Counted from the stretch's first letter, positions 15,143 through 25,563 are shown. The stretch is DNA of 64,000 nucleotides from an uncultured Verrucomicrobiae bacterium (GCA_937775205.1 CALKBX010000002.1:1-64000), one strand, 5' to 3'. Translations and numbers: made by a program. The notes: generated by a model not told the origin, from the letters alone.

Positions 15143-18100
15143 TTAACGTTTCATAAACATTTCGTCCAAATTCAAAATCACATTGCCCACTATCGTCCAC
15201 GCGGCAAGTTGCTCCGGCTTCATGCCGGCGGGCAAGGGCCCGAGCGGGTCGGTGGCCATGAGCTTGGCGGCGGCGGGGTCTTTGGGTAATCGGTGAGTAA
15301 CTCGGCGTAGAAGCGTGACGAGGCGACTAACCTCAGCACGCTTTGGCAGTCGCGAAAGGCAGAGGTTAAGCCCAAATGAAACGCGCTCGTGCGGCGTGGT
15401 GCCGCCTTCCTTCACCATCCGACGAGCAAGCGCCTGCGCGGCTTCAACGTACACGGGGTCGTTCATCGTCACGAGCGCTTGCAGCGGCGTGTTGGTCGGC
15501 ACGCGGCGCACAGTGCACACGTTTCGGTTCGGCGCATCGAAGGTGGCCATCGAGGGGTACGGATTGGTGCGGCGCCAGTTCGTGTATAAACCGCGCCGAT
15601 ATTTGTCTTCGCCCGCGCTGGTTTTCCAGTCGATGCCGCTGCCGAACGCGGCCTTGATGCCGAGGTTGGGTTGGTACGGCTTCACCGGCGCGCCGTACAT
15701 TTTGGCGCTGAGCAAGCCGCTCACGGCGAGCGCTTGGTCGCGAATCATTTCGGCGGACAACCGCAGCCGAGGGCCGCGCGCGTAAAAGCGATTGGCGGGG
15801 TCGTTCTCAATATGCGCCGGCGTGGTGCGGGCGGATTGGCGATACGCGGCGCTGGTGACGAGCAGTTTCACAAACGCTTTGGTGTCCCACTTGAGCCGCA
15901 CCAATTCCGTGGCCAGCCAATCAAGCAATTCCGGATGGGTGGGCAGTTCACCCTGCGAGCCAAACTCTTCACTCGTACGCACAAGCCCCGTGCCGAAAAT
16001 CGATTCCCAATAACGATTGGCAATCACGCGCGCGGTCAGCGGATTGCGCTCGTCCATCAGCCATTTCGACAGCGTGAGGCGATTGGTTTTTTTGTCATTC
16101 AACGGCACGGCGAACACCGTCGGCACGCCCTCGCTCACGCGCCCTTCTTTCACCTGATAATTTCCCCGCACTTGAATATGCGTCTCTCGCCCCTTCGCCA
16201 TTTCGCGCATCACCGGCACGCTCGTCGCGGCTTTCATTCCGGCGAGTTGTTTCTTGGCCGCCGCAAGCTCGGCGGCCTTCGCTTTCGTCTTGGGATTGTT
16301 GGCGGCGTAAAAATCCTTGAGCTGTTTTGTTTGTGCCGCCGTGCGTTTGGCGGAGGGCACGCGCAGAACGGCGAACACCCCTTTCGGCAAAACCTTTTCA
16401 ACTGCCGCCAATTCGCTCGTCACCACCGCGACTGTGGCTTTTGCGTTCTTGAAATCTTTGATGACAAATTCCAGCGTGTCGCCCGCCTCAATCGTCAACG
16501 GCTTCGCCAAACGCAACAGCCCATCGACCGTCGGATGCGGCACGCGCACGAAGGGCAACAAGCGCGCGCCATCGAGCTCGTACGCCACGCTCGGCACAAA
16601 AACTTTGTTCGATTCCTGTTTCCAAATCACATTGCGCTTGGCGTCCAGCACCTCCACTCGATGCGCCTTGAGCCGCTCGGGCAAGGTCGCGCCGATGCGG
16701 TTCCACAGCGCCAACTTCTCGATGGGCACTTCCGCGCCGAGATCCACTTCCCACCACGGATTATTTTCCTGCGCGGTGTGCGTCACGGATTTTTTTTCGA
16801 AATTACCGTTCGTGTTGCCGTCGTTGCCGTATTTCGCCGGACCGCCAAACGCCGTGCTGCTCTGCGTGGCCTTTCCTTTTGGCGCGATGTTTTTGCCATT
16901 GCTGAAAACCTGTACCTCGGCGAGATGGAGAAAAACATTGTTGCCCAAATTGGTGACGCGCACGAAACGGCCGTTGAGATTTTTTTTGCCTTTCGAGCGG
17001 AGCTTCAGCGTGAGGCGTTCGTCGAGCTTGCCCACGCCGGTCACTTGCAAGCCCGTGATTCTTTGCGCCACCGGTTTTGCCAAAAAGCCCTTGCCCGCCA
17101 GCACTCTCCGTCTTGAGCGCGGTGACGACCACCGGTTTTTCAAACGCCGCCGCCCACGCCGGAAAGCCATCCAGCGCCGTGGTCTTGAGTGCGTCCAATT
17201 CCTTTTGCAGCGCGGCGACCTTGTTTGCCAGTTCAACTTTTTGCTGCTTTTGCGTCTCGGTGAAAATACTCAGCAACGGCGCCTCGTTGCGTTTGTCGCT
17301 GTCCTCGGAGTTGTTGAAGATGGCGAACATCTCGAAATATTCCTTTTGGCTGAGCGGATCGTACTTGTGATCGTGACATTGGGCGCAGGCGATGGTGGTG
17401 CCCATCCACGTGGCCATCGTCGTGTTCACGCGGTCGACCACGGCGACGTTGCGAAACTCCTCATCGTCCGTGCCGCCTTCGCTGTTGGTCTGGGTGTTGC
17501 GGTGGAAGGCGGTGGCGACGAGTTGGTCGGGCGTGGGCGTGGGCAGTAAATCGCCGGCAAGTTGGTCGCGCGTGAATTGGTCGAAAGGTTGATTGCGATT
17601 GATGGCGCGGATGACCCAATCGCGATACGCCCAAATGGTGCGCGGCGGATCATCGGCGTAGCCCGCGCTGTCGGCATAACGCGCGAGGTCCAGCCACTGC
17701 CGCGCCCAATGCTCGCCGTACGTCGGCTTGGCCAGCAGTCGGTCGACGAGTTTGCGAATAAGCATCGGGCGACGTGTCCGCGATGAACGCTTTCACCTCC
17801 GCCGGCGTGGGCGGCAGTCCGGTGAGGTCCAGCGACACGCGACGGATGATTGTAAACTTGTCGGCCTCCGCCGAAGGTTTCCATCCGCGTTGTTCCAATG
17901 CCGCGAGGATGAAACGATCCGCCGCATTGCGGCTCCACTTTGCGTTTTTCACCGGTGGCAACGCCGCGCGCTTGGGCCGCACATACGCCCAGTGCGGTTC
18001 GTACACCGCGCCTTCGGCCACCCACCGCTTCAAGGTCGCCTTTTGCGCCGCCGACAGTTTCAGCTTCGATTCTGGTGGCGGCATCACTTCATCCGCGTCG

Positions 18101-18369
18101 TCAGTGAAAATCCGATACACCAATTCACTCTCCACCACATCCCCCGGCACAATCGCAAACGCGCCGCCCTTGCGTTCCTTCACCGCGTCCGCGCGGACAT
18201 CCAGTCGTAGCTTCGCCTTGCGCGCAGCGGCGTCCGGCCCGTGGCATTGCAAACAATTCTCCGAAAGAATCGCCCGCACTTCGCGGTTAAATCCAACCTT
18301 CGCCGGCGCTGCCCGCAGCGAAATCGCTGCCAGCAAACACCCGCTCAAAATAGCTCTCACGTAATTCAT
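15143..18369 (-). CDS. DUF1549/DUF1553 (PSD1) cytochrome protein with F5/8C-like insert, two frameshifts
   Basis: About 1075 residues once two extra bases are removed (near 17752 in a run of T on the plus strand, and near 17106). Order: signal peptide ([22 protein letters not shown]), PSCyt1 heme motif [11 protein letters not shown]1549 with a second CxxCH ([14 protein letters not shown]), then a discoidin (F5/8 type C)-like carbohydrate-binding module ([25 protein letters not shown]...WWEVDLG), and DUF1553 ([21 protein letters not shown]...[19 protein letters not shown]). Start ATG 18369 is taken from the signal peptide; in-frame ATGs at 18396 and 18426 exist. The lectin-like insert is what distinguishes this copy from the one at 19907. 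Confidence 0.85.
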
Positions 18370-18443
18370 TTGCAAAAAGGAATTATGAATCCTCATCTGG
18401 CTCCTGTAAAGTTTGGATGCCTGCATTGTGGTGAAGATTCAGT

Positions 18444-19905
18444 TTAAGACACAATTCCCTTCACCACTTTGCCGTGCACATCGGTGAGGCGATAGCGGCG
18501 GCCCTGATGTTTGTAGGTGAATCGTTCGTGGTCGATGCCGAGCAGGTGCAGCAGGGTGGCCTGAAAATCGTGGACGTGAACGGGGTTCTCGGTGGCGTTC
18601 ATGCCAAGGGCGTCACTGGCACCATAGGTGATGCCAGGCCGCACGCCGCCGCCGGCCATCCAAGTGGTGAAGGCGTAAGGATGATGGTCGCGGCCCCATT
18701 GCTTGCGGTTTTTCATGTCGCCCTGCAGAAAGGGCGTGCGGCCAAATTCACCGCCCCAAACGATGAGCGTGTCGTCCAGCAACCCGCGTTGCTTGAGATC
18801 ACGCAACAATCCGGCGCTCGGCTGGTCGGTGTCTTTGCATTGGGTGTACAGTTCAGTGGTCACGCTGCGGTGCTGGTCCCAACCCGCGTGCATCACCTGC
18901 ACAAAGCGCGTGCCGCGTTCAATAAGCCGGCGCGCCATCAGGCAATTGTACGCGAATGTCCCGCGCTCTTTCACTTGCGGCCCGTAAAGGTCCAGCACGC
19001 TTTTGGGTTCGCTGGAAACATCCGTCAACTCCGGCACGCTCGTTTGCATTCGGTAGGCCATCTCGTACTGCGCGATGCGCGTGAGAATTTCCGGGTCGCC
19101 GAATTCCGCGTGGCGCATTTGGTTGAGTTGCGCAAGGTCATCGAGCATTCCACGCCGCGTGCCGGCTGTGATGCCGGCAGGATTTTTCAAATACAAAACC
19201 GGCGCGCCGCCACCACGAAATTTCACTCCCTGAAACCGGGTCGGCAAAAACCCGCTGCCCCAATAGTAATCATAAAAGATCTGCCCGCACGTCGTGCCTT
19301 TGCTCACGCTGGTCATCGCCACGAAAGACGGCAGGCTGTCGTTGTCGCTGCCCAAGCCGTAGCTCAGCCACGCGCCCATCGTCGGCCGTCCTGGCATTTC
19401 AGCCGCCCGAAAGGAAAAATGAAACCGCCGGCGAATGGTTCACCTGCTCGGTGTGCATGCTCTTGATGAAGCAGATATCATCCGCCGCCGCGCCGGTATG
19501 CGGCATGAAATTACTTGCCCACGCACCGCTTTGGCCGTGTTGCTTGAAGGGCTCAATCGGCGCAAGCATCAGCTTGCCCTTCGGATCCCTCGTCATCGTA
19601 CTGAAGCGTCTGCCATCCACAAACTCCTGCGGCACCGGCTGCCCGTGCATTTGTTTTTGCAATGGCTTGTAATCAAACAAATCCGTATGCGACGGCGCGC
19701 CGTTCATGAAAAGATAAATCACCCGCTTCGCCTTCGGCGCGAAATGCGGAAGCGTTCCCAATCCACCAAACGCGCCGCCTGACTGCTCCGCCTGCCCGTC
19801 CCGTGCCAATAAAGATCCCAACGCCGCCGACCCAATCCCCATCGCTGAACGGCCGAAAAACTGCCGCCGGTTCACCATGAGTTGATTTTCAGTGATAGGG
19901 TTCAT
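18444..19905 (-). CDS. DUF1501 protein, Tat-exported, one frameshift
   Basis: About 486 residues if one extra base near 19401 is dropped (SGG then EMPGRPTMGAWLSYGLG). Tat signal NRRQFFGRSAMGIGSAAL; FAPKAKRVIYLFMNGAPSHTDLFDYKP; C-terminal LIVWGGEFGRTPF and GRDHHPYAFTTWMAGGG. ATG 19905 follows the stop of the upstream PSD1 gene by one base (TGAcATG), so translation is probably coupled. Length matches the intact DUF1501 at 13674, supporting a single indel rather than a deletion. Confidence 0.85.
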
Positions 19906-19906
19906 G

Positions 19907-22900
19907 TCACTCTCGCGTGATGACTTCATCGAGGTTCAGGATCAGGTTGCACAACACCGTGTAGACAGCGTGGTCTGTAGCATCAAGAGTCTCATCACGC
20001 TTGAATTCTCCAACCGTCAGGAGGGCTTTGGCCGCCTTAGTGTCCATTTTGTAATTGGCACGAAGTTGTTCGACACGCTTCTTGAGCAGAGCTTGTTCTT
20101 TCGGCTTGGGTTCACGGGAAGTCGCGAGGCGAAAGGCGCGGCTTACGCGCGCCCCATCATCCACACCGCCTTCCTTAAGCACTCGCTGGGCCATGGCGCG
20201 GGCGGCTTCGACATAGGCGATGTCATTTAGCGTGACCAGGGCATGCAGTGGAGTATTGGTGAGGGCACGCCGGACTTCACAGGTTTGGCGTTTGGATTCA
20301 TCAAAGAACATCGTTGGCCCCACAATCCGTCGCCAAAAGGTGTATAGACTGCGCCGATAGAGTGCCTCACCTTTGCCTTGTGAATAGCGTTTGTAGCCAA
20401 AGGTCGCCTCGGCCCACACGCCGCCGGGTTGATAAGGCTTCACCGGTGGTCCTCCCTGTTTTTCAACGAGTAGCCCACTCACGAACAGCGCCTGATCACG
20501 AATCATCCACGAGGGCAGGCGTTGGCGTGTCATGCGCGCGAGCAAACGGTTTTCCGGATCGCCCTCATGCAGGGCCGGGGTAACACGTGAGGATTGCCGG
20601 TAGGTTGCGCTCAGCACGATGCGTTTGTGCAGCGCCTTCACATTCCAACCGCTCTTGATGAATTCCAGTGCCAACCAGTCCAGCAATGCCGGATGACTCG
20701 GCCGCTCGCTTTGCACACCGAAATTATCGGTTGTTTTAACGAATCCGGTTCCGAAAAACTGCTGCCAAATACGGTTCACCGTCACGCGCGCGGTGAGCGG
20801 ATGTTGGCCATCTATCAACCACGCCGCGAGGCCAAGCCTGTTTTTTGGTGAACCCTTAGGAAAGGGCGAGAGGCTCTCGGGAGTATTACTATTCACCACC
20901 ACATCAGTAGGATTGTTGTAAGCACCCCGTGTCAAAACTTTGGTTTGGCGCGGCTTGCCTTCACCCATCACCATCACCTTCGGGAATCCCTTACGAATAG
21001 CCCCGATGCGTTTCTGTGCAGCCACCCGCGCGGATTCCAGCTTCGCGGAGGCAGAATCCTCCTTGAGTATTTCGCGCGACACCAGTTCCCTCATCGCCTT
21101 GGTGCGCTTCGGGGCTTCCGTGTTCAGCGCCTGCAATAAACCACCCGTGCCGAAGTCAGGCTCCTTTATATCTGTAGCCGAAAGTCGAAGTCGACCCATC
21201 ACATGCTGCTTGGCGGCGTGGTTGAATTTCAATCGAAACACCAGTCGTGCGCCCTTCGCCTTCGCTAGTGGCTCGGCTAGTGTGAAAACAGCCGTCTGTG
21301 GTTGCGTCACCTGTTTGCCCGGCCAAACTCCCCAACCGCTGCTGGGCTTGTTGTCGATTGCCTGCGCCACATCGAGACCCCCTTGGTTATACGTCGCCTT
21401 GGCCTTGGCAAACTTCACCGTCTCGGGCTTACCGCCTTTGCGTTGGATAGTCATCGCAAAATCCGTAAGCACAAAATTGCCGCCTTTCACGCGCGAGAGT
21501 CCACCGCCCGGCAAGCTCGCATGTTGTAGTGCTTCGAGCCGAATACCGCTCAATGTGTCACGCGCACTCACAATCTCCACCGTGTATTCGTCGTGATTCG
21601 GAAAAACGCCTTTTGCCAAAACCGAATGATCCTGGAGTAACTCCAGCGTTTGATTTGCCGCCTTCACCTTCTCCGGGTTCAATACCTGCCAGCCTGACTT
21701 CATAACTTCCTTCAATTTCTGCTGCTCCCACTCCGGTTGCTTGGACTGCATCCCGGCTTTGCGCTGCTCAATCTCTTTACCGAGGGCGATAATCGTTTGA
21801 TCTAACTCCAAAATCTCCTTTTGCTGCGCCGGCGTGCCCACGGAAATATTCGGAGCCGTAGCCGGATCACCACCACCACCGCTCACCGGTGAATTATTAA
21901 AAAACGAAAATAGACTGTAGTAATCGCGCTGCGTTAAGGGATCAAACTTATGATCGTGGCAACGGCAGCAGTTAAAGGTAAGTCCCATCCAAACCGTTCC
22001 CACTGTCTCAGTCTGATCGAACACATACTCCACCCGGTTTTCGGCTGCAATGCGGCCGCCTTCGCCATTGATCATATGGTTGCGATTGAAACCCGTCGCC
22101 AACACCTGTTGCTCCGTCGCGTTGGGCAACAGGTCGCCCGCGATTTGTTCCACGGTAAACTCATCGTAACGTTGATTCGAGTTGAGCGCCCGTACCACCC
22201 AATCGCGCCACGGCCACATCGTGCGTTCGCGATCACCCTGATAGCCGTTGCTGTCCGCGTAGCGCGCCGCCGCCAGCCAATCCCAAGCCATCCGCTCGCC
22301 GTAACGTGGCGAGGCAAGTAAACGGTCGACCACAATCTCGAATGCCGATTTTGGGTTTTCGATTGTCGATTTTAGAAAGGCATCCACCTCTTCCGGTGTG
22401 GGCGGCAGGCCGGTGAGATCGAGGGATACGCGGCGGAGCCAGGTAATTTTATTCGCCTCGGCCGAAGGCTTCAGCTTTTCGCGTTCCAGTCGCGCGAGGA
22501 TGAAATTGTCAATTTCATTGCGGGGCCATTTGGCATTTTTCACCTGCGGCAAGGCCGATTGGCGGGGTGGCTCGTACGCCCAATGCTTGCCCCACTTCGC
22601 GCCGGCATCCACCCAAACCTTCAACGTGGCTTTTTGTGCAGCAGTGAGCTTGAGCTTCGAGTCCGGCGGCGGCATTTGCTCGTCGGGGTCATCGGAAAAA
22701 ATCCGCGCGATGAGTTCGCTCACCTCGCTTTTGCCCGGAACGATCACCTCCGCCTTCGCGTCTTGTTCGCGATCCAGCCGCAGCTTTGCCTTGCGCGCAT
22801 TGCCGTCGGGGCCGTGACACTTGAAGCACGTGTCCGAAAGAATCGGTAACACATCCCGGCTGAAATCCACCGCAGCCTTCGCGGACAACGGCAGCAGCAA

Positions 22901-22930
22901 AATCGCGATGAGCACAATGCGCGTCACCAC
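19907..22930 (-). CDS. DUF1549/DUF1553 (PSD1) cytochrome protein
   Basis: 1007 residues, intact. Signal peptide (TRIVLIAILLLPLSAKAA), PSCyt1 heme-binding CFKCHGPD near residue 37, DUF1549 with CCRCHDHKFDPLTQ, a central region without the discoidin module of its paralogue, and DUF1553 with NRIWQQFFGTGFVKTTDNFG and NTPLHALVTLNDIAYVEAA. Exported, probably heme-bearing. It heads a minus-strand series of five genes (PSD1, DUF1501, PSD1, DUF1501, PhoX-like). Confidence 0.92.
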   Translation of the reverse strand: MVTRIVLIAILLLPLSAKAAVDFSRDVLPILSDTCFKCHGPDGNARKAKLRLDREQDAKAEVIVPGKSEVSELIARIFSDDPDEQMPPPDSKLKLTAAQKATLKVWVDAGAKWGKHWAYEPPRQSALPQVKNAKWPRNEIDNFILARLEREKLKPSAEANKITWLRRVSLDLTGLPPTPEEVDAFLKSTIENPKSAFEIVVDRLLASPRYGERMAWDWLAAARYADSNGYQGDRERTMWPWRDWVVRALNSNQRYDEFTVEQIAGDLLPNATEQQVLATGFNRNHMINGEGGRIAAENRVEYVFDQTETVGTVWMGLTFNCCRCHDHKFDPLTQRDYYSLFSFFNNSPVSGGGGDPATAPNISVGTPAQQKEILELDQTIIALGKEIEQRKAGMQSKQPEWEQQKLKEVMKSGWQVLNPEKVKAANQTLELLQDHSVLAKGVFPNHDEYTVEIVSARDTLSGIRLEALQHASLPGGGLSRVKGGNFVLTDFAMTIQRKGGKPETVKFAKAKATYNQGGLDVAQAIDNKPSSGWGVWPGKQVTQPQTAVFTLAEPLAKAKGARLVFRLKFNHAAKQHVMGRLRLSATDIKEPDFGTGGLLQALNTEAPKRTKAMRELVSREILKEDSASAKLESARVAAQKRIGAIRKGFPKVMVMGEGKPRQTKVLTRGAYNNPTDVVVNSNTPESLSPFPKGSPKNRLGLAAWLIDGQHPLTARVTVNRIWQQFFGTGFVKTTDNFGVQSERPSHPALLDWLALEFIKSGWNVKALHKRIVLSATYRQSSRVTPALHEGDPENRLLARMTRQRLPSWMIRDQALFVSGLLVEKQGGPPVKPYQPGGVWAEATFGYKRYSQGKGEALYRRSLYTFWRRIVGPTMFFDESKRQTCEVRRALTNTPLHALVTLNDIAYVEAARAMAQRVLKEGGVDDGARVSRAFRLATSREPKPKEQALLKKRVEQLRANYKMDTKAAKALLTVGEFKRDETLDATDHAVYTVLCNLILNLDEVITRE

Positions 22931-23003
22931 AGATAGTTAGGCGGACACGCGGCGTTTGTCCAGTTGAGAGCGTGGACTGCTCCGCCAAGGCTCCGGCCCA
23001 GCA

Positions 23004-23041
23004 CGCCAAACCTATGGTTTCGTCCGCCAAACCTATGGTTT
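23004..23041. repeat. Two tandem 17-base hairpin units
   Basis: CGCCAAACCTATGGTTT occurs twice (23004-23020 and 23025-23041) with four bases between. Each copy can fold AAACC against GGTTT with a three-base loop. The pair lies in the 5' flank of the PSD1 gene, at the start of the AT-rich islet; no other feature is visible between 22931 and 23226. Confidence 0.55.
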
Positions 23042-23226
23042 TTACCTTAAAACACGTGTTCCCCCTTTTTTTTCGTCAGAAACCAGTGAAATCGGTAATT
23101 TCAACATGCTGCTAATCCTCTCCGAATCAAGCCCTTGTGCAAGTGCAGCAGGGGGTGTCTCCATGATAATCTTTCTGGTTGATTGTAGTAGGTGGGCGTG
23201 AAGAGTTTTCTGTAGGGTGGCGGTGT

Positions 23227-23559
23227 ATGAAACAGATTCTCCTGATGATTGCGGTGATGGTGTGTGGCCCAAGTGCAGAATCTACAGCAACCCTGCGAAG
23301 TAACCCTTGCCTCTGGCACGCTCTCGCCTGTGGCCCAAAAAACCAAGACCTCACTCGCGCTGGCGAAACAAGTGCTCGAAATCGAGCTGGACGAACTGAA
23401 GGCTGTGCAGTCGCAATTGGACGCGTAGTTCACACGCACGGTGAAGCAGTGAATCAACTGCTCAAAAAAGAAGCTGAAGAGTATTCTGAATCGTCAGATC
23501 TTACTGATCCCAAGAACCGTATTTTGGATTTCATGCCTGATGACCCTTCGCTTAACTAG
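23227..23559 (+). pseudogene. Possible decayed small secreted protein gene
   Basis: ATG 23227 opens a signal-like sequence (KQILLMIAVMV). After it, sensible coding character moves to another frame (VAQVQNLQQPCEVTLASGTL...LALAKQVLEIELDELKAVQ, stop near 23426) and then back to the first frame for an acidic tail (EAVNQLLKKEAEEY...ILDFMPDDPSLN). This fits a short exported protein with two indels, but none of the pieces matches a family I know, so the call is weak. Confidence 0.3.
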
Positions 23560-23575
23560 TCATGATTCGGTAAAT

Positions 23576-24091
23576 ATGAACAAACCAATTGAACAGTCGT
23601 ACTGGGTAGAAAAAGGAAAATTTCTTGCCGGGGAATATCCTCGCAAACTTGATGAGGGAGCTTCTAGACAAAAGTTGAGAAAATTCATCGATGTAGGGGT
23701 CAATAGTTTTGTTGACTTAACTGAAGAGTATGAACTGGAGCCATACCAACATTTGTTCAATGAAATCGACGCAGGTGATGTTCGATACATACGCTTTCCC
23801 ATAAGAGATGTATCGATCCCGGATGATCCGATACAAGTTGTTGAAATTCTGGATTATATTGATCAGGAAATACAAGATGGAAGGGTCGTTTATATCCATT
23901 GTTGGGGCGGGATCGGTCGGACTGGGACAATTGCTGGATGCTGGTTTTCCCGCCACGGGGAGAAAGGTCAAATGGCCCTCACAAAGCTACGGAAAAAATG
24001 GGAGGATAACCCCAAATCAAAAGTTCATGATTCTCCTGAGACGGAAGCTCAGATCCAATTTGTCATTAACTGGCATGAGACTTCAGGATAA
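23576..24091 (+). CDS. Protein-tyrosine / dual-specificity phosphatase
   Basis: 171 residues. Cysteine-phosphatase signature HCWGGIGRTGT with the nucleophile Cys109 and phosphate-binding Arg115; a likely general acid is Asp78 in PIRDVSIPDD. The preceding strand (GRVVYIHC) and helix after the loop fit the family. The HCWGGIGRTGT variant is one I associate with phosphatases found near ADP-ribosylglycohydrolases (from memory, not checked). Start ATG 23576 is used because family similarity (YWVEKGKFLAGEYPR) begins right after it. The macro-like gene starts 9 bases after its stop, so they form one unit. AT-rich compared with flanks. Confidence 0.85.
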   Translation: MNKPIEQSYWVEKGKFLAGEYPRKLDEGASRQKLRKFIDVGVNSFVDLTEEYELEPYQHLFNEIDAGDVRYIRFPIRDVSIPDDPIQVVEILDYIDQEIQDGRVVYIHCWGGIGRTGTIAGCWFSRHGEKGQMALTKLRKKWEDNPKSKVHDSPETEAQIQFVINWHETSG

Positions 24092-24100
24092 TTTCAAGAT

Positions 24101-25111
24101 ATGGGAGATTGGTTTTGTGATTTGTTTGGTTTTGATGAGACTTCTCCAGAAGTTGTCCATGAAAACTTGGTGCTTTCCGGAGGAAGGTTGCAGTCTAAGA
24201 TTAACCAAAAATCGTATGGTGTTGGGCTTTTAACGACCCCTTCGCTTGGAGAACTCAAGGGTCAGCTCAAAGCATTGTCCTCTGATTTGTCAGGGCAACT
24301 AAAGGTATCTATTGAAGTTGGTGATGTCGGGCAAACGCATTGTCTTCCGGAAAACAAAAATGCTCTTTTCCAAGTTGCCTCCCAGTTTAATTTGCTGGAA
24401 ATGGTTGGTCCAAATATATCGCCGCAAATGGGTGTCACCGGATACCAAAATGACCATACACAAGGACCTGTTTGCGCAATGGCTGCGGGAGCGGGAACGG
24501 TTTATCGGAATTATTTTACTTCTTTGACTGGGGGAGCAGGGCAAACTTCAGGAGAGCAAATTGATTGTTTGGAGCATATCGGTGCTGAACTTGGGAACCA
24601 ACAGTCTTCTCTTTGGTATATGAAGAATGGATATGCATTATGCTCTTCCCGAGGCTTGGAACAAATCAACAACATTTTGGAAGGCAGTGATTCTAGGCGA
24701 ATAGATGAAATCCGAAACAAACTGCATATTGGTTTACATTCCACTGTTCAGGTTACGCACTCTGATGCTCCTCCTGAACAATGGGTGAGTCAGGCCTACT
24801 GTTCAGCCTTGCCGGTTAGTTATTCGGACCCGCCTGCAAATATGTTTGGCCAATTTGCCACCTTGGTATTGGAGGGAGCTTACGAGGCCACTCTAACTGC
24901 CGGTGTAGTAAATGCGGCAAAGAATGGGAGCAACAAGATTTACCTGACTCAACTGGGGGGTGGAGCTTTTGGAAACAGCTCTCAATGGATTCATTCGGCT
25001 ATGTTGCGAGCCTTTAAGTTGTTTTCGAATTTTGATTTAGATGTGCGAATCGTCAGTTATAGTGGTCCGAGCAAAGAGTTAGTTGATCTGGTTGAGGAAT
25101 ATTTGGAATAA
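24101..25111 (+). CDS. Macro-domain-like protein of unknown function
   Basis: 336 residues, no signal or membrane segment. Distinctive blocks: QFNLLEMVGPNISPQMGVTGY, then DHTQGPVCAMAAGAGTVYRNYF, GEQIDCLEHIGAELG, and a C-terminal block LTQLGGGAFGNSSQWIHSAMLRAF...DVRIVSYS. The last block resembles the GGGxFGN turn and final strand of macro/PARG-type ADP-ribose-binding folds; this is recognition by eye. If correct, the protein would bind or hydrolyse ADP-ribose or a derivative. The tight link to a tyrosine-type phosphatase upstream supports a shared pathway in nucleotide or protein-modification chemistry (inference). Confidence 0.55.
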   Translation: MGDWFCDLFGFDETSPEVVHENLVLSGGRLQSKINQKSYGVGLLTTPSLGELKGQLKALSSDLSGQLKVSIEVGDVGQTHCLPENKNALFQVASQFNLLEMVGPNISPQMGVTGYQNDHTQGPVCAMAAGAGTVYRNYFTSLTGGAGQTSGEQIDCLEHIGAELGNQQSSLWYMKNGYALCSSRGLEQINNILEGSDSRRIDEIRNKLHIGLHSTVQVTHSDAPPEQWVSQAYCSALPVSYSDPPANMFGQFATLVLEGAYEATLTAGVVNAAKNGSNKIYLTQLGGGAFGNSSQWIHSAMLRAFKLFSNFDLDVRIVSYSGPSKELVDLVEEYLE

Positions 25112-25114
25112 GAC

Positions 25115-25252
25115 ATGGGTGTTGAGCCTTCAATGGAAAGTCCCAGTCCTGATAACATATTGGAGCGGGTAGAGGAGGGGCCTCTAGCTGAAACATTAGC
25201 TGTTATTCATACTAATGATGCCCAGCACACGGGTCGGGTGATAAAGAAATAG
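25115..25252 (+). pseudogene. Short ORF ending in a PQQ-propeller tail
   Basis: 45 codons. The last ten residues (AQHTGRVIKK) match the C-terminal tail of the next ORF (ARHTGRVMKKE) and the common end of secreted PQQ-like propellers (WPM..NAQHTGR). The earlier residues (EPSMESPSPDNILERVEEGPL) are unrelated and acidic. Reads as the last few codons of a propeller gene joined to other sequence. Confidence 0.4.
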
Positions 25253-25275
25253 ACACACCTCTCCTTCTCGCTATT

Positions 25276-25524
25276 TTGTTGTTTTTTTCATATCCATTCG
25301 GTTATGGTTATTCTATGGAACACGGCACCCCAATCTGGAAATTTAAAACGAGAGCTGTTGTGGACTCCTCCCCCGCCATCGGATCTGATGGCACGGTTTA
25401 CGTTGGGTCATATGACAACAAGCTCTATGCCATCAAGACAGATTCCAAAGGCCTAGCCAAAAGCCCGTGGCCTATGCGTGGGCAGAATGCGCGGCATACG
25501 GGGCGGGTGATGAAGAAGGAATAA
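25276..25524 (+). pseudogene. Remnant of a secreted PQQ-like propeller protein
   Basis: 82 codons from a TTG (ATG 25315 is the next start). It has a hydrophobic signal-like start (LLFFSYPFGYGYS), one propeller blade (TPIWKFKTRAVVDSSPAIGSDGTVYVGSYDNKLYAI) and the characteristic C-terminus SPWPMRGQNARHTGR. Full proteins have five to eight blades, so this is an internally deleted or truncated copy. The hydrophobic run extends upstream without an ATG, so the original start is lost or non-standard. Confidence 0.55.
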
Positions 25525-25563
25525 ACCGCCACACTTTTTCTGAAGGCAACGCGCGGACGCGCA

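Noticed and set aside
15671-17116. A 481-codon open frame on the plus strand
   Set aside because: It is antisense to the PSD1 gene, has no signal or motif, and exists because of high-GC codon use; the minus-strand frame has clear domains.
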